NCBI GenBank assembly: GCA_002361625.1
Contig: DETL01000028.1
Span: 14,887-78,886 of the forward strand
Source: Bacteroidales bacterium UBA3289
GTDB taxonomy: Bacteria > Bacteroidota > Bacteroidia > Bacteroidales > UBA932
DNA length: 64,000 bases
Direction: 5' to 3'
Shown: in pieces, positions 53,649 through 62,028 of the stretch
Layout: every line of letters starts with the position of its first letter
How positions within the stretch are numbered: position 1 is the first letter of the stretch
Program-made: the position numbers and the translations under genes
The notes under the pieces: model-generated
Told to the model about the DNA's origin: nothing
The model's database searches: none
Seen by the model: the letters and a program-made list of their open reading frames with translations, nothing else

Positions 53649-55001
53649 TTAGAGCGTATCTTGCTTCAGGTTTTCCACATACCGGTTGATGCGTTGCAGC
53701 TCCGTAGGAATGGGGATGGACTGCGGGCAGTGGCTGAGGCATTCGCCGCAACCGATGCAGTGGTCCGCCTGGCGGAGGGTGGGGATCGCCCGGTCGTAGC
53801 TTACCAGGTAGGCGTTCTTGAGTTTGCGGTACTCCTTCTGCTCCTGGGTCTGGGCGTAGCGTCCTTCCGTGACGGAGGTGTTGTAATGCTTGAAGATGCC
53901 CGGGATGTCGATGCCCCAGGGGCAGGGCATGCAGTACTTGCAATCCGTGCAGTTCACGAGCGGGTACTCCATCATCTGCGTGGCCATGCGCTCCAGGAAG
54001 TCCAGTTCCTCCTCCGTGAGGGGTTTGAAATGCCCGAAGGTCTTGATATTGTCCATGAGCGGATCCATGTTGGTCATGCCGCTCAGGGTGCACATGACGC
54101 CCGGGAAGGTACCGCAGAAGCGGAAGGCCCAGGACGCGATGGACTTGTCCGGCTCGCGCTCCTTCATCTGCCTGGCGATGGCGTCGGGAACGTTCGCGAG
54201 ACGGCCGCCCAGGAGGGGCTCCATGATGACGATGGGGATATGGCGCTTCTCGAGTTCGGCGTAGAGGTATTCGGCGTTGGCGTTCCGGACGCCGTCGGCA
54301 TGGGTCCAGTCCACATAGTTCATCTCGATCTGGCAGAAGTCCCAGTGGATGTCGCCGTTGTCGTGGAGGGCGATGAGGGCGTCGAACTCCTCGGCCTTTC
54401 CGTGGAAGGAGAAACCCAGGTTGCGGATCCGGCCTGCCTCCTTCTCTTTCTGGAGGAAGTTGATCATTCCGTTTTCCACATAGCGCTGGCGGAAAGCGGC
54501 CACGCCGCCCCGGCCGATGGAGTGGAGGAGGTAGTAGTCGAAGTAGTCGGTCCGGAGCTGCTCGAAGGAGTCGTGGTACATCTTGATGGACGCCTCCTCG
54601 GACCGGTCTCCGAAATTGGACAGTTTCGTAGCGATGAAGTATTTGTCCCGCGGATGACGGCTCAGGGCGATGCCGGCCGCCAGCTCGGACTGGCCCATCA
54701 GGTACGCGGGTGACGTGTCGAAGTAATTGATGCCGTGTTCGATGGCATAGTCCACCATCTCGTTCACGGCTTCTTGGTCAATGACCCGTTTCCCGTCCGG
54801 GCCCTCGATCATGGGCCAGCGCATGCAGCCGAAGCCGATGAGGGACACCTTGTCTCCGTTGACGGGATTCTCGCGGTAAATCATCTGCTCGGGACCTTCC
54901 TCGGTTCCGACGGTCTTTTGCTTGGGCGTGCATCCTGCGGCGGCGGCTCCCATGGCCAGCGCACCGGCGCCCGATATCTTGATAAAGTCTCTTCTTTCCA
55001 T
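53649..55001 (-). CDS. exported Fe-S aldo/keto reductase (Tat-type lipoprotein signal)
   Basis: 450 residues. MERRDFIKISGAGALAMGAA is a twin-arginine signal (RRDFIK) ending in a lipobox-like AAGC (Cys24), so it is probably exported folded and lipid-anchored. The aldo/keto reductase barrel holds Asp/Tyr in YFDTSPAY, Lys in IATKLSNFG and His in YYLLHSIG. The C-terminal ferredoxin-like part has CTDCKYCMPCPWG and CIGCGECLSHCP. Starts 2 bases after the NapH/ferredoxin fusion stop, so the two likely form one redox unit. Substrate unknown. Confidence 0.88.
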   Translation of the reverse strand: MERRDFIKISGAGALAMGAAAAGCTPKQKTVGTEEGPEQMIYRENPVNGDKVSLIGFGCMRWPMIEGPDGKRVIDQEAVNEMVDYAIEHGINYFDTSPAYLMGQSELAAGIALSRHPRDKYFIATKLSNFGDRSEEASIKMYHDSFEQLRTDYFDYYLLHSIGRGGVAAFRQRYVENGMINFLQKEKEAGRIRNLGFSFHGKAEEFDALIALHDNGDIHWDFCQIEMNYVDWTHADGVRNANAEYLYAELEKRHIPIVIMEPLLGGRLANVPDAIARQMKEREPDKSIASWAFRFCGTFPGVMCTLSGMTNMDPLMDNIKTFGHFKPLTEEELDFLERMATQMMEYPLVNCTDCKYCMPCPWGIDIPGIFKHYNTSVTEGRYAQTQEQKEYRKLKNAYLVSYDRAIPTLRQADHCIGCGECLSHCPQSIPIPTELQRINRYVENLKQDTL

Positions 55002-55003
55002 GG

Positions 55004-56536
55004 CTAGTCCTCATTAAGGTGATTATGCCGTCCGTTCACGGTGATGGCGCTGATCGGGCGGGAAGGGCACAGGTTCTCGCAGGCACCGCAGCCGATGCAC
55101 AGCTCTTCGTTCACGACGGGGTGCTTGAATCCGGTCGCTTCGTCCTCGACCATCAGGATGGCGCCGGCGGGGCAGTGGCGGGCGCAGTTGCCGCACTCCG
55201 TCCCCTGGTCCGATACGCAAAGCGTCCGGTTCACCTGGGCCGTGCCGATATGGTAGCGTGTCTTCTCTTCCTTGGTAATCTGCAGGATGGCTCCCGTCGG
55301 GCAGACCTCGGAGCAGCGGGTGCACTCGGGCCGGCAGTAACCGCGCTCGTAGGACATCTCGGGCTGCATGAAATGCTTCAGGTCCGTGGAAGGGCGCAGC
55401 ACCTGGTTCGGGCATTCCGCCACGCACAGCTGGCAGGCCGTGCACCGGCGGTAGAAGTCCTTGATGCTCTTGGATCCCGGAGGCGTGATGGGCACGTCGC
55501 GCGCCGGAACCTCCTTGTCCAGGATCGTGGCGAAACCGCCATCGACCTTCTTTTCCTGCGCCTTGAGGGCAGCCGTTCCCACGGCCAGCGCTGCGCTGGT
55601 CACGAACGCACGTCTGCCTTCGTCCTCAATTTTGGCCTTATTTGAGGATGAAACCGAACTTTTTGCCTTTCCGTCCTCGTTTTGGGCCGTTTTTGAGGAT
55701 GAGCCCCATGCATACTGATAATGCAGCGCCCCGAACTTGCAGGTGTCGATGCAGTTGAAGCAGTCCACGCAGCGGGAGTAGTCGATCTTGTGGTTCGCAA
55801 TGTCGATGCAGGCGGCCTTGCAGGCATGCTCGCACTGCTTGCAGTTCTTGCACTTCTCCGTGTCGATGACCGGGCGGAACATGGCGAAGCGGGAGAAGAA
55901 GCTCAGCGTGGTTCCCACCGGGCAGATGGTGTTGCAGTACGTACGCCCGTTCTTCCAGGCCAGGATGACCACGACGACGAGCGTGACGACGGCGACGAGG
56001 AAGGTCGGAAGACTCCGCAGCCATACTTCCATCTCATAGAACGCGTAGCTGCCGGCCCGTTCGGCCAGGGCGGCGAACAGGTTGTTCACCCAGATATAGA
56101 CCGGCTGGAAGAGGTTCTGGACGATGCGTCCCCAGGCGCTGTACGGGGCGAGCAGGGCGACGAGCGCCTGCACGCCGGCGATGAGGGCGACGACGAAGAG
56201 CACCCAGACGCCGTAGCGCAGCCACTTCACTTCGGGGCTGTAGGAATACGGAAGGCGCTTTTTCGCCTTCCTGTTCCGGGCGACATGGAGATGGGCCACA
56301 CCGTCCTGGAACACGCCCAGGGGGCAGATGACGGAGCAATAGACGCGGCCGAACACGAGCGTCAGGAGGACCAGTCCGATGATGACGGCGACGTTGAGAG
56401 CCAGGACGGCGGGGAGGAACTGCACTTTGGCCATCCAGCCCAGCCATCCATGCAGCGCTCCCGTGAAATCCAGGAAGAGCAGCGTAATGCCGAGCCAGAA
56501 GACAACTGCCAGTGCGACGCGGATTTTCTTAAGCAT
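55004..56536 (-). CDS. NapH-like membrane Fe-S protein fused to a Tat-type ferredoxin domain
   Basis: 510 residues. Module 1 (about 1-280): TM helices with NapH/CcoG motifs YCSVICPLGVFQD and YCNTICPVGTTL, then two cluster motifs CKNCKQCEHACK and CVDCFNCIDTCK. A Ser/Lys/Asp-rich linker (about 280-305) is followed by a Tat-like stretch with R308-R309 in GRRAFVTSAALAVGTAAL. Module 2 is a four-cluster ferredoxin (CTACQLCVAECP, CTRCSEVCP, CGNCARHCP, CIGCGACENLCP). It looks like NapH joined to a NapG-type protein, passing electrons from the quinol pool outward. Start at 56534-56536 (MLKKIRV); an in-frame extension to 56563 is less likely. Confidence 0.87.
   Translation of the reverse strand: MLKKIRVALAVVFWLGITLLFLDFTGALHGWLGWMAKVQFLPAVLALNVAVIIGLVLLTLVFGRVYCSVICPLGVFQDGVAHLHVARNRKAKKRLPYSYSPEVKWLRYGVWVLFVVALIAGVQALVALLAPYSAWGRIVQNLFQPVYIWVNNLFAALAERAGSYAFYEMEVWLRSLPTFLVAVVTLVVVVILAWKNGRTYCNTICPVGTTLSFFSRFAMFRPVIDTEKCKNCKQCEHACKAACIDIANHKIDYSRCVDCFNCIDTCKFGALHYQYAWGSSSKTAQNEDGKAKSSVSSSNKAKIEDEGRRAFVTSAALAVGTAALKAQEKKVDGGFATILDKEVPARDVPITPPGSKSIKDFYRRCTACQLCVAECPNQVLRPSTDLKHFMQPEMSYERGYCRPECTRCSEVCPTGAILQITKEEKTRYHIGTAQVNRTLCVSDQGTECGNCARHCPAGAILMVEDEATGFKHPVVNEELCIGCGACENLCPSRPISAITVNGRHNHLNED
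55621..55706. repeat. two copies of a palindromic 35-base unit inside the NapH-fusion gene
   Basis: 55621-55655 and 55672-55706 are 28/35 identical and 51 bases apart. Each is an inverted repeat of the form TCCTC...GGCC...TTGAGGA. They are AT-richer than the rest of the gene and encode the polar linker (SSSKTAQNEDGKAKSSVSSS). This looks like in-frame insertion and duplication of a small repeat element. Confidence 0.6.
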
Positions 56537-56569
56537 AAGTCCTTTTATTGTTAGCAGTTGCAAAGATAA

Positions 56570-58927
56570 TTAAAAATTCTGTGATTTTCCCGCCTTGAAC
56601 GAAACGGTCTTTTTCCGGTCCCCGTAACGCACGACAGTCTTGCCGGAAAAGTCGGGGACAATCGTGGCGGATTGCAAGACACCGTCTTTCCAGACGATAT
56701 CTACGGTATAGCCGCCCCGGGCACGGAGTCCTTTCACCGAGCCGTCCTTCCAGGAGGAGGGGAGGGCGGGAAGCAGGTGGATCTCTCCGGCGTGGGACTG
56801 CAGGAGCATCTCGGCGATGCCGGCCGTGCCGCCGAAGTTCCCGTCGATCTGGAACGGAGGATGCGTGTCGAAGAGGTTCTCCTGGGTGGACTTGGCCAGC
56901 AGGGCGTCCACATTGGCACCGGCCTCTTCGCCGTCCTGGAGACGGGCGTAGAAATTGATGAGCCAGGCCCGGCTCCACCCCGTATAGGATCCTTGGCGCG
57001 TGACCGGATCCTCGTTGTACCGGCGCCGGCGTTCGATGGTCCGCTTGGCGGCGGCGTACAGGTCCGGCGTCTTTTCCGTGATCAGCGTTCCGGGATACAG
57101 GGCGAACAGGTGGGACATGTGCCGATGTCCCGGTTCCAGTTCCTCGTAATCCTCGATCCATTCCTGGATCGTGTTGTAGCGCGCTCCCACGCGGATGGGC
57201 GGAAGCTGGGCCAGGGCCTCGGTGAGCCGTTTCCGGAAGGCCGGGTCATCCCCGAGCGTCCGGGACGCCTCGATACAGGCCTGGAAGAGTTCCGCGGCGA
57301 TCTCGATGTCCATCGTGGCGGAGTAGGTCAGGTTGTAAACGCTGCCGTCCTGCATCCGGTAGGCATTCTCCGGGGAATTGGAGGGAGCCGTGGCCAGGTA
57401 GCCGTTGCGGTCTCTCACCATGAACGACAACAGGAACTCGCAGGCTTCTTTCATCGCGGGGAAGGCCTGTGTCCGGAGGTAGGCCACATCGCGGGTGAAC
57501 CGGTAGTGCTCCCACAGGTGCAGGGTGAGCCAGGGGCCGGCGATGGGGAAGGTGCCCCAGCCCACGCCGTCGCTGATGGAGGTATGGCCGAAGGGATCCG
57601 ATACATGGTTGACGGTCCATCCTTCCGCCCCGAAGGTTTTCCGGGCGGTGATGCGGCCGGGCACGCGGATGGCGTTGATCCAGTCGGAAAAGGGAAGGAC
57701 CGTTTCGGAAAGGTTGCACACTTCGGCCGGCCAGTAGTTCATCTGGATGTTGATGTTCGTATGGTAGTCGGCGTTCCAGGCGGCGTTCAGATCCTGGTTC
57801 CAGATGCCCTGCAGGTTCGCCGGAAGCCGTCCGGGACGGCGGGAGGAACCGGCCAGGAGATAGCGGCCGAACTGGAAATACTGGGCGGCCAGACCCGGGT
57901 CGGAAGCCCCTTCCCGGACCCTTTTGAGGCGCTCGTCCGTCGGGAGGGCCGCCAGGGCCGGGTCGCCGAGTTCCAGCGAGACCCGCTCCATGATGGACCG
58001 GTGGTCCGCTTCGTGGCGGGACAGGAACTCCTCCGGGGTCTTCCCCGCGACTGCCTCCAATTGGGCCCTGCAGGCCCGTGCCGGGTCGATTCCGGGATCG
58101 CAGTCCAGTTTGTCGAAGCAGTAATCTGTCTGCATGGCGACAAGGACCAGCACCTCGTCGGCCTGGTCGATATAGATGGCATTCCCCGCCGTGGTGGTGC
58201 GACCGCCCTGCGGGATGGCCTGGATCCGGCCGGCAAAACGCATGTGGGCTCCGGGCTTGCCGCCTCCCTTCCGCGGAAGGTCGATCAGCTGGCCGGAGAT
58301 GGCCAGGGTGCCCTCCCCATCGGGGCAGACGGCCGCGTTTTCCGCACGCGAATAACTCAGTTTGAAAGACAACGCGCCGGGACGGTCGGCTTTCAGGGAG
58401 ATGAAAAGAAGGTCGTCCGGAGCGGAGGCATATACTTCGCGGGTGTACGTCACTCCGTCCGCGGAGAACGTCGTTCCCGCAATGCCGCGCATCAGGTCCA
58501 GCGAACGCTCATAACCGCTGACCCCGTCCGGGAAGAAGGCCCTGGCATCAGCCGCATCTTCGAAGAAGTCGATGTGCAGGTCTCCGAAGGTCTGGTAGGA
58601 ACGGATGCGCATCGGATCCCCTGCCAGGCGCTTCTGTGCCAGCGCGTTGGCCTCGGCGATCCGTCCGTCGAGCAGGAGACGCTGGATCTCGGGCATGATG
58701 GCGGCGGCATCGGCGTTTCCGTCTTCGGGGCAGCCGGCCCAGAGACTCTCTTCGTTGAGCTGGATGTTTTCGTTCCAGGGATTCCCGTACACCATGGCTC
58801 CGATCCGGCCGTTCCCGACCGGGAGTGCTTCATCCCAGTCCCGGGCGCTTTGTCGATACCACAGTCGGTCCTGGGCGAAAGAGAGTAGGGTGGTGAACAG
58901 CGAAAGGACGGTCAGGAGCTTTTTCAT
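56570..58927 (-). CDS. GH95 alpha-L-fucosidase-like enzyme
   Basis: 785 residues, signal peptide (ends SFAQ). N-terminal GH95 sandwich domain with LWYRQSARDWDEALPVGNGRIGAMVYG and IQLNEESLWAGCP, then the (alpha/alpha)6 barrel with WNADYHTNINIQMNYWPAEV (catalytic Asn region) and RQGSYTGWSRAWLINFYARL. NFGGTAGIAEMLLQSH is a family block. Expected to cut terminal alpha-1,2-fucose, or alpha-L-galactose in some members, with inversion. It starts 12 bases after thiamine pyrophosphokinase and is isolated from the PUL. Confidence 0.94.
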   Translation of the reverse strand: MKKLLTVLSLFTTLLSFAQDRLWYRQSARDWDEALPVGNGRIGAMVYGNPWNENIQLNEESLWAGCPEDGNADAAAIMPEIQRLLLDGRIAEANALAQKRLAGDPMRIRSYQTFGDLHIDFFEDAADARAFFPDGVSGYERSLDLMRGIAGTTFSADGVTYTREVYASAPDDLLFISLKADRPGALSFKLSYSRAENAAVCPDGEGTLAISGQLIDLPRKGGGKPGAHMRFAGRIQAIPQGGRTTTAGNAIYIDQADEVLVLVAMQTDYCFDKLDCDPGIDPARACRAQLEAVAGKTPEEFLSRHEADHRSIMERVSLELGDPALAALPTDERLKRVREGASDPGLAAQYFQFGRYLLAGSSRRPGRLPANLQGIWNQDLNAAWNADYHTNINIQMNYWPAEVCNLSETVLPFSDWINAIRVPGRITARKTFGAEGWTVNHVSDPFGHTSISDGVGWGTFPIAGPWLTLHLWEHYRFTRDVAYLRTQAFPAMKEACEFLLSFMVRDRNGYLATAPSNSPENAYRMQDGSVYNLTYSATMDIEIAAELFQACIEASRTLGDDPAFRKRLTEALAQLPPIRVGARYNTIQEWIEDYEELEPGHRHMSHLFALYPGTLITEKTPDLYAAAKRTIERRRRYNEDPVTRQGSYTGWSRAWLINFYARLQDGEEAGANVDALLAKSTQENLFDTHPPFQIDGNFGGTAGIAEMLLQSHAGEIHLLPALPSSWKDGSVKGLRARGGYTVDIVWKDGVLQSATIVPDFSGKTVVRYGDRKKTVSFKAGKSQNF

Positions 58928-58939
58928 AACGGGATTCGT

Positions 58940-59596
58940 TTAGTCCAGGAGGATCAGCGCCCGGGATGGATGGGAGAATCTGAGTTTGACGACGTCGTCC
59001 ACCGCCCGGTTCAGGGTGGCGGGCCACCAGGCGTCGAAGACGACCGCATCCGTGGGCCACTGCAGTCCTTCTGATTGGATGGTCAAAGAGTTGTCTGGGG
59101 AAAACAGGGATACGCGCCGGCCTTTGCCTACGTGCAGCTCGCAGCTGTCCGTGATGGCGAAGGCCGTGGAGTAGTCGGAAACGAGGTCCACCTGGACGCC
59201 GGACAGGTCGAAAAGACGCGTGTACTCCATCAGGAGGCCGAGATTGCCGATGGTGTGGTCCTCCCGCCTCCCCGTCGCTCCGAGGATATGGATCTCCGTC
59301 ACCTCCGGATGCCTCGAGAGCACATACCGCATCGCTTTGGTCAGGTCGTTGTCGTCCTGCTCGCTTTCCCGGACGATCAGGCTTTCCAGGCGCCGCTGCC
59401 ATTTCCCGGAGAGCGTGTCCATGTCTCCCACGACCGCTTCCGGAAGTCTTTCGGTGCCAAAACGTTTCTGGGTATGCCGGAGATATTTCACCACCGATCC
59501 GTCGCAGCAGACGACGGCATCGGCACTGTCCAGCAGGTACAGCGGATAATCTTTCCGGGGGAAATCCCCGTCGCAGAGGATCGCTACGCTAGACAT
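58940..59596 (-). CDS. thiamine pyrophosphokinase
   Basis: 218 residues. Transfers pyrophosphate from ATP to thiamine. Catalytic-domain motifs CDGDFP, VVCCDGSVVKYL, AVVGDMDTL, QDDNDLTKAM and ILGATGRREDHTIGNLGLL; the C-terminal half is the thiamine-binding sandwich. The ATG at 59596 (MSSVAILCDG) fits the family. It overlaps the Fmt stop by 8 bases, so it belongs to the alaS-lptF/G-fmt transcript. Confidence 0.92.
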   Translation of the reverse strand: MSSVAILCDGDFPRKDYPLYLLDSADAVVCCDGSVVKYLRHTQKRFGTERLPEAVVGDMDTLSGKWQRRLESLIVRESEQDDNDLTKAMRYVLSRHPEVTEIHILGATGRREDHTIGNLGLLMEYTRLFDLSGVQVDLVSDYSTAFAITDSCELHVGKGRRVSLFSPDNSLTIQSEGLQWPTDAVVFDAWWPATLNRAVDDVVKLRFSHPSRALILLD

Positions 59597-62027
59597 CGGC
59601 TGGTTTGGTCTTCGCGATCTCTGCCTTGGACGTACCCTGGCTCGTACCGTACGAAGTCGGTTCCCGGAAGCCGAGGAGGAAGGATTTGACATCCATGCGC
59701 TTCTTGCCGGCAAGCTGGACGTCGGTGAGGGCGAGGGCGCCGTCGGCCGTCGCCACCGCCAGGTAGGTCTTACCGTCGGAGAGGACGGTGCCCGGGGCGG
59801 CGTGGAGGTCGTTCCGCTTTTCGCCGAAGAAGACCTTGAGCTGGGTGGCCGTTCCGTCTTTCACGAGTTCCGTGAATGCGCAGGGGAACGGGGAAAGGCC
59901 GCGGACGAGGTTGTACACGTTGTCCGTCGTATCGTTCCAGTCGATGTGCTGGAGTTCGCGGGTGAGTTTCGGGGCCGGTTTCAGCTGTTCGGATCCCTGG
60001 ATGAAACTCCGCTGGACCCGGGTCTCCACGTTCTTCTGGATGAGTCCTTCCACCGTCTGGACCACGAGGTCCGCGCCGATCGCCATGAGCTTGTCATGGA
60101 CATCCCCGACGGTGTCGGTATCCGAAATCCGGCATTCCTGCCGCAGGAGAATCCCGCCCGTGTCGATTTTCTGGTCGATCATGAAGGTCGTGACGCCGGT
60201 GATATGTTCCCCGTTGATGACCGCCCAGTTGATCGGGGCGGCGCCGCGGTACTGCGGCAGCAGGGCGGCGTGGAGGTTGAACGTGCCCATCTTGGGCATC
60301 TTCCAGACCGCCTCCGGGAGCATCCGGAAGCCGACCACGACGAACAGGTCCGCCTTCCAGGCCGCGAGGGCCTCCAGGAAAGCCGGATCCTTGAGCTTGT
60401 CGGGCTGCAGGATGGGTATGTCATGGGCCACCGCATATTTCTTGACGGCACTCTCGTTGACCTTGAGGCCGCGGCCGCTGGGTTTGTCGGCCACCGTCAC
60501 GACGCCCACCACTTTGTATCCGCCTCGCACGAGGGCGTCCAGCGGGGCTACCGCGAACTCGGGCGTGCCCATATAGACGATACGGGTTTTCTTGAAGAAG
60601 GACATGATCTTGCTGAAGATTTTGCGCCACCAGGTCTTGAGTCCGTCGGTGTTCAGGGATTTTTCCCGGATGGCCATCCAGGTCAGGAAGGCGCCGATCG
60701 GAGCCAGGACGAAGGAAGAGATGAAATTGCCCACGAAAGGTGTCGAGGAGCCGTCCCGGGCCAGTTTCGTGCCCGAGATGTCCACGACCCAGTACAGGAC
60801 GAAGAACAGGATGGAGACGACGGCCGGGGTTCCCAGACCGCCTTTCCGGATGAGCGAACCGATGGGCGCGCCGATGAAGAAGAGGATGAAACAGGCGAGC
60901 GCCTGGGCGTATTTCTTCCAGATCTCCACCTCGCTCCAGCGCAGGAGCCGGGAATACTCGTAGGCTTCCATGCCCTGGGTCTGGAGGGTGGACTGGAACT
61001 GCTGGGCGCTGGCGGATGCCCGCTCATAGGCTTGTTTCCGCATCTTGGGATCGTCCCATTTGGCGGGCTGCTCCTTCAGTTGGAGGGGCTGTTTGCCGGA
61101 AACTTTCCAGTTGGTATCCAGCTGCTCCCGCCACTGCAGCGTGCCGGAGCCCCGGAGTTCGGAGAGGAACTTCTCCACGCCGGCGTCCGAAAGGGCGCCG
61201 AGCGAATCCATGCCGTGCTCGAGCTGGGCGATGGACATGGACTTGACCTGGTCGCCGTACCGGGCGGAATCCGAATGCTGGAAGGTGTAGCTTTCCAGGG
61301 GAATCACCAGTTCCTGGCGGGAGAAATGGATCCGCTGCAGGGCCAGGGTGGTGTCCCGGTATTTCCGGGTATTGGTCTCCTGGTAGTTGGTTCCGTCGTA
61401 CAGCTGGAAGGTCAGGTAGTCCTTGGCCTTGGACATCTTCATCATGCCGCTGTCGGCCACCGTGAGGCGGGTGTTTCCCTGGGCGGCGGAGTGGTCATAG
61501 ACCATCACGTCGTACATCATGCCGGTTTCCTTGTCCCGGTCGCTGATGCGGAGGATGTACCCGTCGATGCCGTCGTAGAACGTGCCGACGGGGATCTTGA
61601 TCTCCGATTTGGTCCGGCCAATGTCGTCCCGCATCGTGTAGATCTGGTTGATGGAGTAGGGAACCAGGCGGTCGTTGATGAAGAAGGCGCCGATGGCGAT
61701 GAGGGCGCTCGCGACCGTCACCGGCAGAAGGATCCGGGCGAGGGAGATGCCGGACGCCTTCATCGCGGTGAGCTCGTAGTTTTCGCCCATGTCGCCGAAG
61801 GTCATCATCGAAGACAGGAGCGTCGCCAGCGGGATCGCCAGCGGCAGCACCTGGCAGCTTCCCCACATGAGGAATTCCAGGATGACCTTGAGTTCCAGTC
61901 CTTTACCGACCAGTTCATCGATGTACAGCCACAGGAACTGCATCACCAGGATGAAGATGACGATCGCCAGGATCGCAAAGAACGGTCCTATGAACGACTT
62001 CAATATGAACTGGTCCAGTTTCTTCAT
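59589..62027 (-). CDS. fmt: LptF/LptG-type permease fused in frame to methionyl-tRNA formyltransferase
   Basis: One 812-codon frame without internal stop. Residues 1-474: LptF/LptG (YjgP/YjgQ) family, with TM helices at the start (MKKLDQFILKSFIGPFFAIL), FGDMGENYELTAMKASGIS, a large periplasmic region and C-terminal TM helices (ALACFILFFIGAPIGSLIRK). This is half of the LPS-exporting ABC permease. Residues 475-812: complete methionyl-tRNA formyltransferase, VYMGTPEFAV at the start and catalytic N584, H586, D622 (FNLHAALLPQYRG; IDTGG). Met475 (plus 60603-60605) could also start a free Fmt. Starts 1 base after the alaS stop. Confidence 0.88.
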   Translation of the reverse strand: MKKLDQFILKSFIGPFFAILAIVIFILVMQFLWLYIDELVGKGLELKVILEFLMWGSCQVLPLAIPLATLLSSMMTFGDMGENYELTAMKASGISLARILLPVTVASALIAIGAFFINDRLVPYSINQIYTMRDDIGRTKSEIKIPVGTFYDGIDGYILRISDRDKETGMMYDVMVYDHSAAQGNTRLTVADSGMMKMSKAKDYLTFQLYDGTNYQETNTRKYRDTTLALQRIHFSRQELVIPLESYTFQHSDSARYGDQVKSMSIAQLEHGMDSLGALSDAGVEKFLSELRGSGTLQWREQLDTNWKVSGKQPLQLKEQPAKWDDPKMRKQAYERASASAQQFQSTLQTQGMEAYEYSRLLRWSEVEIWKKYAQALACFILFFIGAPIGSLIRKGGLGTPAVVSILFFVLYWVVDISGTKLARDGSSTPFVGNFISSFVLAPIGAFLTWMAIREKSLNTDGLKTWWRKIFSKIMSFFKKTRIVYMGTPEFAVAPLDALVRGGYKVVGVVTVADKPSGRGLKVNESAVKKYAVAHDIPILQPDKLKDPAFLEALAAWKADLFVVVGFRMLPEAVWKMPKMGTFNLHAALLPQYRGAAPINWAVINGEHITGVTTFMIDQKIDTGGILLRQECRISDTDTVGDVHDKLMAIGADLVVQTVEGLIQKNVETRVQRSFIQGSEQLKPAPKLTRELQHIDWNDTTDNVYNLVRGLSPFPCAFTELVKDGTATQLKVFFGEKRNDLHAAPGTVLSDGKTYLAVATADGALALTDVQLAGKKRMDVKSFLLGFREPTSYGTSQGTSKAEIAKTKPADV

Positions 62028-62028
62028 G

